Shown one piece after another: positions 1 through 7,121 of a stretch of DNA of 64,000 nt. Under the pieces are notes generated by a model. It had not been told where the DNA came from, made no database searches, and saw only the letters and a list, made by a program, of their open reading frames with translations. The stretch is from Rhizobium mesoamericanum STM3625 (GTDB lineage Bacteria > Pseudomonadota > Alphaproteobacteria > Rhizobiales > Rhizobiaceae): the NCBI RefSeq assembly GCF_000312665.1, contig NZ_HF536773.1, positions 1,111,468 through 1,175,467 on the forward strand, read 5' to 3'. How positions within the stretch are numbered: position 1 is the stretch's first letter; each line of letters opens with the position of its first letter. Both the position numbers and the translations under genes were made by a program.

Positions 1-176
1 TCCTGTGGCGTCGAGATCACCAGAATGTCGCGAATACCAGCAAGCATCAGCGTGCTTAGAGGGTAGTAGATCATCGGCTTGTCGAACACGGGCAGCAGCT
101 GTTTGCTGATCGCCAGTGTCGCCGGATGAAGCCTCGTGCCAGAGCCGCCGGCGAGGATAATGCCTTTTCGAGTCAC
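1..176 (-). CDS. rmlA: Glucose-1-phosphate thymidylyltransferase, N-terminal part (cut by window edge)
   Basis: Makes dTDP-glucose from dTTP and glucose-1-phosphate, the first step of dTDP-L-rhamnose synthesis. Only the first 58 codons are in the window. The N-terminus reads MTRKGIILAGGSGTRLHP, which holds the nucleotide-binding GGSGTRL loop of the family, followed by the conserved stretch around SKQLLPVFDKPMIYYPLS. The start is a GTG whose bases overlap the TGA of rmlD by four (GTGA), so the two are probably translationally coupled. The family call is certain; everything past residue 58 lies outside the window. Confidence 0.95.
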   Translation of the reverse strand, partial: MTRKGIILAGGSGTRLHPATLAISKQLLPVFDKPMIYYPLSTLMLAGIRDILVISTPQ

Positions 177-1069
177 GACTGCAGCTCCCGTTTTCTAAGT
201 TGCTGAAGCATTCTTTCCACGTGGACGGTCCAGTCCGGCAACTCCAATCCGAGGCGATCAGCGAGCGCATGACTGTTGAGCACGCAATTGCGTGGCCGCG
301 CCGCTGGCAGAGGATATTCCTCGGTTGCAATCGGCTCGATGTTCGTGACATCCGCCTGCAAGTCAAAGCCCAGCTCACGGGCACGCCTGACGACGTGGCA
401 AGCAAGCTCGTACCAGCTGGTTCGGCCTTGTGCCGTCGTGTGATAAATACCATCAGGGAGATGCTCGAGGCGATGCGCGGCTACCGCCAGAGCCGTCACG
501 TCGGCAATCAGTTCCGCCGATGTTGGGGCGCCAAACTGATCGGCCACGACGCGCAGGTTAGGACGCTCCCGGGCCAGGCGCAGGATGGTGTTGATGAAAT
601 TGGCGCCTTCTGCGGAGAAGACCCAGCTCGTTCGCATGAGGATGAACTTGCATCCGGACGTCTGAACCGCCCGTTCACCCGCCCGCTTTGATCGGCCATA
701 GACACTCAACGGGTTCGCCTCGTCGGTTTCCACGTAGGGATCCTGCTTCCGGCCGTCGAACACGTAATCCGTCGAATAGTGAACAAGGGTCGCCCCGTGC
801 GCCTGTGCAAAGCTGGCAATGGTTGCGACGGCATCGGCGTTGATACGAAAAGCCCGGTCGGATTCGGTTTCCGCCAGGTCGACCTTCGTCCAAGCCGCCG
901 CGTTGACGATGAGATCTGGAGCGTGGGCTTCCAGAGTTGCGGCAATTTTATCAGTTGATTCGAGGTCCAGGCCGTCCCGCCCGAGTGCTGTGACCGTGCC
1001 GAGGGGAAGCAACGTGCGCTGGAGTTCGAAGCCGAGCTGGCCGGTCTTGCCAAGGAGCAGGATGTTCAT
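173..1069 (-). CDS. rmlD: dTDP-4-dehydrorhamnose reductase
   Basis: Catalyses the last step of dTDP-L-rhamnose synthesis, the NAD(P)H-dependent reduction of dTDP-4-keto-L-rhamnose. The 298-residue protein starts MNILLLGKTGQLGFEL, a Rossmann GxxGxxG loop at residues 7-13. It carries the short-chain dehydrogenase YxxxK motif in SVYGRSKRAGE and the family's STDYVFDG strand. A longer reading frame begins 26 codons upstream, but the ATG at 1069 overlaps the rmlB stop by four bases (ATGA) and places the Rossmann fold right at the N-terminus, so it is preferred. Second gene of a leftward rmlB-rmlD-rmlA operon. Confidence 0.95.
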   Translation of the reverse strand: MNILLLGKTGQLGFELQRTLLPLGTVTALGRDGLDLESTDKIAATLEAHAPDLIVNAAAWTKVDLAETESDRAFRINADAVATIASFAQAHGATLVHYSTDYVFDGRKQDPYVETDEANPLSVYGRSKRAGERAVQTSGCKFILMRTSWVFSAEGANFINTILRLARERPNLRVVADQFGAPTSAELIADVTALAVAAHRLEHLPDGIYHTTAQGRTSWYELACHVVRRARELGFDLQADVTNIEPIATEEYPLPAARPRNCVLNSHALADRLGLELPDWTVHVERMLQQLRKRELQS

Positions 1070-2115
1070 GCGTATTGCTTCGCTATCCAGTTGCGGTAGC
1101 TGCCCGACGTGACCGCCGTAACCCAGTCGGAATTGTCGAGATACCAACGCACTGTTTGCCTGATCCCGCCTTCCAGCGTCTCCGACGGTCGCCAGCCCAA
1201 CTCCGCCTCGATCCGGTTCGCATTGATCGCATATCGCCGATCATGTCCGGGTCGATCACTGACAAAGGTGATCTGGCTCCGGTAGGAGGTTCCGTCCGCC
1301 TTCGGTTGAAGCTCGTCGAGCACGGCACAGACCATGGTGACAACGTCGAGGTTGGTCCGCTCGTTCCAGCCGCCGATATTGTACGTGCGTCCTGGCAGAC
1401 CGGCTTCCAAGACACGCCTGACGGCGCTGCAGTGATCCTTGACGTAGAGCCAATCACGAATTTGCTGGCCATCGCCGTAAAGAGGCAACAGGCGTCCCTG
1501 CAGGGCATTGTGAATGACCAGCGGAATGAGCTTTTCCGGAAAATGATACGGGCCGTAATTGTTTGAGCAATTTGTGGTGAGGACGGGCAAACCGTAGGTG
1601 TGGTGATAGGCCCGCACAAGATGATCGCCGGCCGCCTTGCTGGCGGAATAGGGACTGTTGGGCTGATAGCGCGTCTGTTCGTCGAAGGCAGGATCGTCCG
1701 CGGCAAGCGTGCCGAACACTTCGTCCGTGGATACATGCAGGAAACGAAAAGCCTGGCGATCCTGTTGTCTTGCCCAATAGGCCCGCGTTGCTTCGAGCAG
1801 CCGGAAGGTTCCCACGATGTTGGTTTGAATGAAATCCTCTGGGCCGTGAATGGACCGATCGACGTGGCTTTCAGCAGCGAAATTAATCACGGCTCTTGGC
1901 TTGTGCCGTTCCAGCAAGCTCGCGACCAGTGTCGCGTCGCCAATACTCCCATGCACGAAGATGTGTCTGCTGTCGCCGGCAAGCGAATCCAGATTGCGAA
2001 TGTTGCCGGCGTAGGTCAGCGCGTCGAGATTGAGAACAGTCTCATCATGTTGCGATAACCAATCGAGAATGAAGTTCGAGCCAATAAAACCGGCGCCGCC
2101 AGTCACCAAAATCAT
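1066..2115 (-). CDS. rmlB: dTDP-glucose 4,6-dehydratase
   Basis: Converts dTDP-glucose to dTDP-4-keto-6-deoxyglucose with tightly bound NAD+. The 349 residues match the family length. Visible are the N-terminal MILVTGGAGFIGSNF NAD-binding loop, HVSTDEVFG with the catalytic Thr-Asp-Glu, YSASKAAGDH (YxxxK) and the YGPYHFPEKLIPL substrate segment. A strong AGGTGA ribosome site precedes the ATG. It is the first gene of the rmlBDA run. rmlC, the 3,5-epimerase also needed, is not in the window and may follow rmlA beyond the left edge. Confidence 0.96.
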   Translation of the reverse strand: MILVTGGAGFIGSNFILDWLSQHDETVLNLDALTYAGNIRNLDSLAGDSRHIFVHGSIGDATLVASLLERHKPRAVINFAAESHVDRSIHGPEDFIQTNIVGTFRLLEATRAYWARQQDRQAFRFLHVSTDEVFGTLAADDPAFDEQTRYQPNSPYSASKAAGDHLVRAYHHTYGLPVLTTNCSNNYGPYHFPEKLIPLVIHNALQGRLLPLYGDGQQIRDWLYVKDHCSAVRRVLEAGLPGRTYNIGGWNERTNLDVVTMVCAVLDELQPKADGTSYRSQITFVSDRPGHDRRYAINANRIEAELGWRPSETLEGGIRQTVRWYLDNSDWVTAVTSGSYRNWIAKQYA

Positions 2116-2164
2116 CGCTTACTCACCTCTCCAGCAAACTCAAACACACGACAGCGATAAGACC

Positions 2165-3604
2165 CTAGTAGACGTTGCGACGGTCAATGACCGTGACTGC
2201 GGTCCAGAAGACTATTTTCAGATCCAGCCACAGTGACCAGTTGTTGATGTACCAGAGGTCATGACGAACACGATCAGCCATCCGGTCCACAGTCGGCGTT
2301 TCGCCGCGGCATCCATTGATCTGAGCCCAGCCAGTGAGGCCCGGTTTGACATGCCTGCGTGAGGCGTATCGGGCGATAAGCGCTCCGTAAATATCATCGT
2401 GTACCAGCGCATGCGGACGCGGTCCGACCACCGACATATCGCCTCGAAGGATGTTCCAGAATTGAGGCAGTTCGTCCAGACTGGTTGACCGGATGAAGCT
2501 GCCGACCCGAGTGACCCGAGGATCGTTGCGAGTTGCCTGACGCACGTTGATGGAATCTTCCATCACGGACATGCTGCGGAACTTCAGGATGCGAAACGCG
2601 CGACCGTTATAGCCCTTTCGCGATTGCGCAAAAAAGACTGGTCCGGGGCTGTCGAGTTTGATGGCAGCCGCGATAACGACACAGATCGGAAACATGACCA
2701 CCAAGGCGGCAATCGAAAAGACAATGTCGAACGCCCTTTTCAGCCCGCGCTCGTAATAGTCGAGCGGCGGCCGGTGTGTCTGAAAGACGCGCCGTTCCCC
2801 GACGGTTTGCGCCAAGCCTTCGACGACATCGCCAACAATGCCGCCGAACATGACGCTTACGGGCACACAGAATTGGCGAAGAGCGATCAGACACTGTTCC
2901 AGCGCAGGCAAGTTCCCATAATCACTCCAGGCGACAAGCACCTCATCGACGTCGGTGATGCCATGCTTCTCATAGGCTTCGCTTGCTGACGCCAAGGCCA
3001 TATTGGCTTCGGTAATTCGCATCGTGTGCTTAACACAAAGGCCGCTCAGTGCGGCGCGTTGAACGACAGGCTCGGTCGGCATCGCACCCGGACAAATCAG
3101 CAGTACTCTGCGGCTTGGAAACGCCGCACGCGCAACGGCTCTGCTGAGGTGGCGGTGCCAGAACAGGCGCAATGCGATCAGTCCACCTATCGAGAAAACC
3201 GCAGTCGTGATGATTGCGCCCCGAGATATTGTCGTACCGATCTTCAGGAACAGGACAACAGCGAGAAGGAACAAAAAAACTGCAGGCAGGAATGCGGAAA
3301 TCCATAGCAACTGGCGACGGAACGAGAGCAACTCGCCAGGTCGATAGGCATGGATGCCAAACATGGCCAGAACGAAAATCGTGGCAACAAGCAAGCCGAT
3401 GCCAACGTAAAGCGACGGATCGGCGAGGCCGCCGAAGACGAGCCGTTCGTAGAACAAGTGGCCGGCAGCGCTTGCCGCGATGAGAAGAATGAAATCGAAC
3501 GCCGCCGCGAAGCCGGTAATCGCAATGCTGTTGAAACCGAACCATTTCCGGTCGCTCTTGACGGAAAGATGCGGGCCCCAGTTCTGCTCGACTGGAATGG
3601 TCAT
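2165..3604 (-). CDS. Polyprenyl-phosphate glycosylphosphotransferase (initiating exopolysaccharide sugar transferase)
   Basis: Membrane enzyme that would start a polysaccharide repeat unit by moving a sugar-1-phosphate onto undecaprenyl phosphate. The 479 residues show about four hydrophobic segments in the first 150 residues, a central Rossmann-like region, and a C-terminal bacterial sugar transferase domain from about residue 285: KRAFDIVFSIAAL, DSPGPVFFAQ, FRILKFRSM, STSLDELPQFWNILRGDMS, VGPRP and KPGLTGWAQINGCRGET. This architecture is typical of the WbaP/WcaJ/PssA group. It lies 49 bases upstream of rmlB on the same strand, so the rhamnose donor may feed the polymer it initiates. Which sugar it transfers cannot be read from sequence. 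Confidence 0.92.
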   Translation of the reverse strand: MTIPVEQNWGPHLSVKSDRKWFGFNSIAITGFAAAFDFILLIAASAAGHLFYERLVFGGLADPSLYVGIGLLVATIFVLAMFGIHAYRPGELLSFRRQLLWISAFLPAVFLFLLAVVLFLKIGTTISRGAIITTAVFSIGGLIALRLFWHRHLSRAVARAAFPSRRVLLICPGAMPTEPVVQRAALSGLCVKHTMRITEANMALASASEAYEKHGITDVDEVLVAWSDYGNLPALEQCLIALRQFCVPVSVMFGGIVGDVVEGLAQTVGERRVFQTHRPPLDYYERGLKRAFDIVFSIAALVVMFPICVVIAAAIKLDSPGPVFFAQSRKGYNGRAFRILKFRSMSVMEDSINVRQATRNDPRVTRVGSFIRSTSLDELPQFWNILRGDMSVVGPRPHALVHDDIYGALIARYASRRHVKPGLTGWAQINGCRGETPTVDRMADRVRHDLWYINNWSLWLDLKIVFWTAVTVIDRRNVY

Positions 3605-4123
3605 GATTCACACCCTCAACCCTGCCGTATAGTTAGCACGGGTTAAACGGGCCCAACAATTAACCTAGAATACGCCTTATTGCGTAACAACTTGGACAAT
3701 TGTCGATTATACTTCGCGCGTATCGGTCGCAGCGCGGTATTTATTCACGAGTAATTGAAACTCAATTCAAGATATACTGCTATATATGCAGAATTAACGA
3801 TGCGTTGTTTGGCGCATTCAGGGAACCCGTGTATCGGTGGAATCAATCCATGTCATTGGCTGCTAAAATGCAGCGCTGCCGCTTGCTAGATGCCGTCTCA
3901 GACGCTGGGCAGCCTAGAAAATGCAGTGGCACTCGGGTGTTCTTATTGCCGCGCGACCAAAGCCGTATTCCGTGCCGCCTTAACCAAGATCTTGCGCCGG
4001 CCATGGCTTAGATCACCCGCTGCCATGTAGCGGCAGCTTCACGATTCTTGCTGGTTGCGCTCTGGACGCGTTGGCGAGCGACAGCGCGGATTCTCCCGAA
4101 GACTCGGGTCCCGAGGGTCGCTG
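3605..4123. other. Intergenic region, 519 bases, no gene recognised
   Basis: The part next to the sugar transferase (about 3640-3800) is AT-rich compared with the surroundings and probably holds the promoter of the leftward transferase-rml operon. An open frame of 103 codons on the plus strand (3700-4011) has no ribosome site and no protein-like character and was not called. I see no repeat, RNA gene or clear terminator. Confidence 0.5.
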
Positions 4124-4495
4124 CTACCTTGGTATGTCGAGCTTGTTTATTGCAAACGTATAATTGCTGCCTGTGCCCCCGCGGCTGACCACCAGTTTGC
4201 GTGTCTTGGTTATGATGCGCGCGAAATTTCCGTCTGTTGTAATCGACCGCGCAGTCGAAATCGTGGCGTAGCTTTCCCCCGGGAATTTTTGAGGGCATGC
4301 CTTGCCACCGGTGGCATAGATGCGCGCGCCGCCTTTCTCGTAGCGCTGCTGAATAGGCCGGCCATTGGCGTCGGCAAGAACCTTACAGCCGGGCGCATTC
4401 GGAACCGGAATAATCCTATACCAGGGACTGTCTGCGAGAACGCTGGGCGCGGATAATGACAGCAGGGTGGAGGTAACGAGGAATAGTCTCAACAT
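4124..4495 (-). CDS. Small secreted protein of unknown function
   Basis: Codes for 123 residues. The first 22, MLRLFLVTSTLLSLSAPSVLA followed by D, form a good Sec signal peptide, so the mature part of about 100 residues is probably periplasmic or released. It has only two cysteines in the mature part (PGCKVL and GKACPQ), which could form one disulfide. An AAGGAG ribosome site lies at good spacing before the ATG. I do not recognise a family. It sits alone between AT-rich spacers, next to exopolysaccharide genes and divergent from the beta-helix gene. Confidence 0.7.
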   Translation of the reverse strand: MLRLFLVTSTLLSLSAPSVLADSPWYRIIPVPNAPGCKVLADANGRPIQQRYEKGGARIYATGGKACPQKFPGESYATISTARSITTDGNFARIITKTRKLVVSRGGTGSNYTFAINKLDIPR

Positions 4496-4732
4496 GGTCC
4501 AGCTCCTTCATTCTCAGGAATATAAAGCTATATTAGCTCATGTTGATGGACAAGATTTTTTCGAGTCACAAGAAGAAAAACGACATTATATCTGTTTATC
4601 TATCAATCATTTGCCATAGTCACGTGAGATATTCCTAAAATATCTTAGGGCAAACGCATCCGTTTACTTGCCCCGAAGATATGCTTCTTCCACTGCCAGA
4701 TAGGTCCTTTGAAGATTGCGAAGAGGTTCACA

Positions 4733-5779
4733 ATGACTCATGGATCTTTGACGTGCTTTCTTTTCGCCCGCTTGGTTGCCTTTTGCAGTTGCACGGTGCT
4801 AGCGAGTGCAAGTTTTGCGGCAACAATTGATGTTTTTCCTTCGTCAATGCACGGCATCCAGGCTGCTCTCAACAGAGCACAGCCCGGCGACGTAATCCGG
4901 CTGAGACCCGGAGTGTACTATGAAGATTTCAAGACGGTCCGAAACGGCAGGCCGGGAAAACCGATCGTGATCACCGGTCCTCGGTCAGCAAGCGTCAGGG
5001 GAGCCGGTGCACCAAGAGTGATCGAAATCAACCACGACTATGTGGAACTGCGCGGCTTCACCGTCGATGGCAAGTTCGGTGCCGGCAACACCAATGGGAG
5101 CTACCGCGACAAGCTCATCTACGTAATTGGTAAGACGCCCGGAGACGGTGTAACGGGCCTGCGGATCTTGAACATGTCCGTCAAGAACGCCGGTGGCGAA
5201 TGCATCAGGCTTCGCTACCAGACGCGCCGCAATGAAATCGCCTATTCGCAGATCAGCAATTGTGGCCGCTATGACTTCGCCTTCCGGGATGGCGGTAAAA
5301 ATGGTGAGGGCATCTACATCGGTACGGCGCCGGAACAGCGAGGCGCGCATGGAGCTCCGGACCGATCCGTTGACGCCTCCGACGCCAATCACATCCATCA
5401 CAATGTCATCGACACAAGGGGCAACGAGTGCGTTGATATCAAGGAAGGGTCAAGCCGCAACGTCGTCGAGCATAACCAATGCTCCGGCCAGCAGGACAAG
5501 AACTCTGGCGGCTTCGATTCTCGCGGCAACAACAATGTCTTCCGCTACAACACCGTCAGCAATGTTCGCGGCGCGGGTGTGCGTCTCGGCGGAGACAGCG
5601 ATAGGGATGGCATCAACAACGATGTTTACGGCAATACGTTTCGCAAGGTCGGCGTAGCGGTCGTGCGAGCTGAACGCGGTCCACAGGGCAAGGTTTGCGG
5701 CAACAACTCGCAAAGCAATTCCGAAACGACGCAAAAGAAGAAGGGCAAGGTTCAGCTCGAGCCGCTAGCTGGCTGCTAA
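4733..5779 (+). CDS. Secreted right-handed parallel beta-helix protein (pectin-lyase-like fold)
   Basis: Codes for 348 residues with a signal peptide (about 30 residues ending ASASFAA). The mature part opens with the N-terminal cap common to polysaccharide-acting beta-helix enzymes: IQAALNRAQPGDVIRLRPGVY, GRPGKPIVITGP and YVELRGFTVDG. After that come repeated turns rich in Asn, Gly and Asp (for example NVVEHNQCSG, NNNVFRYNTVSN and NNDVYGNTF). The fold suggests a lyase or epimerase of an anionic polysaccharide, or a binding protein; no catalytic set is certain. A TTG start 8 codons upstream is possible, but AAGAGG six bases before the ATG at 4733 favours this one. It is convergent with the Sel1/alginate-like cluster, 29 bases away, and could act on that polymer. 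Confidence 0.85.
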   Translation: MTHGSLTCFLFARLVAFCSCTVLASASFAATIDVFPSSMHGIQAALNRAQPGDVIRLRPGVYYEDFKTVRNGRPGKPIVITGPRSASVRGAGAPRVIEINHDYVELRGFTVDGKFGAGNTNGSYRDKLIYVIGKTPGDGVTGLRILNMSVKNAGGECIRLRYQTRRNEIAYSQISNCGRYDFAFRDGGKNGEGIYIGTAPEQRGAHGAPDRSVDASDANHIHHNVIDTRGNECVDIKEGSSRNVVEHNQCSGQQDKNSGGFDSRGNNNVFRYNTVSNVRGAGVRLGGDSDRDGINNDVYGNTFRKVGVAVVRAERGPQGKVCGNNSQSNSETTQKKKGKVQLEPLAGC

Positions 5780-5808
5780 CCGGTCGTTTCCCAGGTACAG
5801 GTGTCGGT

Positions 5809-7098
5809 TCAGTTGGATGACAGCTTCTGGAGCGCGGCGCGCGCCAGCGGATATCCGCCCGCCGCCGATTTCTCCAACCACTGTCGCCCTGTGGCGTCGT
5901 CTTGCGGTTTATCGGTCGACTGCAGCATCATCATCCCGAGTAAGTACTGAGCTTCCGGATCGTTCTGCTTGGCTGCGCTCTCGCGATAGGTCTGTGCTGT
6001 TTCAAGCGAGGCAGTAACGCCGGTACCATAGTAGTAGGCATCGCCCAGCACCTTTGACGCCGACACGTAACCGCTGGCTGCGGCCGATTGAAGGCTTGAG
6101 ACAATCAGATCCTTCCCTTTCTTGTCGACATCTGAACGCGCGAGGGCCTTTGAGAGATAATCGATGGCATCGGCGTTACCGCGTTCCGCCAGTGTTCGGA
6201 ATATCGAAATCGCCTCGTTGACGGCCTGCGGCTGATCCCTCTTCCACAGGACCTGCGCCATCACCTTGAGTGCATTTGGGTCGGCTGCCCGTCCTTCCGC
6301 CCGGATGGCGGCCATTGCTTCATCTTGGACGGAGGCTGGATAGTCGAGATTGAGCAATTGCTTCGCGGGTCGGCCTGCGTCCACCGGGTTGAGCGCCATT
6401 GATTGCAGAAGCAACTCGGAGCTCGCGGCCATATCCTCAGGCGTCTTGCTGAGTACGATGCGCGTGGCCATCTCTGTATAGAGCTTTGCCCGGCGAGCCG
6501 GCTCAAGCCTGGCGGCCCATTTCTTCGCTTCGGGGATGTTCTTGGGGGTGCCACGGCCTTCGGCCAGCGCAAGCGACGTTGCCTCGATGCCCTTGGCGTT
6601 CCCGACAACGGCCGCCCATCGGTACCACTTATAGGCAACCACGTCATTTTGTGGGACATCGAGCCCGGCGTATTGAATCAGTCCGTAGGCCGCTACGCAG
6701 CTCTTGCACCCTCGCATCGCTTCAGCAGCAAGTGCGCGCAGGACGGCCGGTGTCCTATCCCCAAAGACATAGTCGTTCATGAGAATGCCCTTGGCGAGAA
6801 GCCTTGTCGTGTCTCTTGACGTCGGGCCTGTCAGTAAAAGAGCGAAGCCGTAGTTGGGATCGCGCACCTTTCGATCGGGTGCGGTCAGCGCCGCGGTGGC
6901 AATCAACAGGCGTTTGGGCAAGGGAAGTTTGGCCGCCGCATTTACTTCGGGCCAGCCCTTTGCCAGCCGGAGTTCTTCCCAATTGGCGTATGTTTCGACG
7001 ACGGGTCGAGGCGTAGGTTTTACGACTCTCGCTTCGGCGGTCGCCATCGTTGCTGTCGCCATCAGAGCGGTCAGCGATATGCGTAGGATGGTCTTCAT
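5809..7098 (-). CDS. Secreted Sel1/TPR-repeat protein, 429 residues
   Basis: Signal peptide MKTILRISLTALMATATMATAEA, then alpha-helical repeats of Sel1 type. The clearest are VAAYGLIQYAGLDVPQNDVVAYKWYRWAAVVGNAKG, ASKVLGDAYYYGTGVTASLETAQTYRESA and AQYLLGMMMLQSTDKPQDDATGRQWLEKSA, each with the Gly/Ala spacing and a closing WxxxAA-like turn. Sel1 repeats are protein-protein scaffolds; in the Pseudomonas alginate machine AlgK has this fold. This is the last gene of the leftward cluster, 23 bases after the 958-residue Sel1 protein, with CAGGAG before its ATG. There is no lipobox, unlike AlgK, so it is expected to be free in the periplasm. Specific function unknown. Confidence 0.88.
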   Translation of the reverse strand: MKTILRISLTALMATATMATAEARVVKPTPRPVVETYANWEELRLAKGWPEVNAAAKLPLPKRLLIATAALTAPDRKVRDPNYGFALLLTGPTSRDTTRLLAKGILMNDYVFGDRTPAVLRALAAEAMRGCKSCVAAYGLIQYAGLDVPQNDVVAYKWYRWAAVVGNAKGIEATSLALAEGRGTPKNIPEAKKWAARLEPARRAKLYTEMATRIVLSKTPEDMAASSELLLQSMALNPVDAGRPAKQLLNLDYPASVQDEAMAAIRAEGRAADPNALKVMAQVLWKRDQPQAVNEAISIFRTLAERGNADAIDYLSKALARSDVDKKGKDLIVSSLQSAAASGYVSASKVLGDAYYYGTGVTASLETAQTYRESAAKQNDPEAQYLLGMMMLQSTDKPQDDATGRQWLEKSAAGGYPLARAALQKLSSN

Positions 7099-7121
7099 GA
7101 CGCCTACTCCTGCATGACTAT

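Noticed and set aside
3700..4011. 103-codon open frame on the plus strand
   Set aside because: No ribosome site, unusual residue content and no domain; it lies in a spacer with promoter-like composition.
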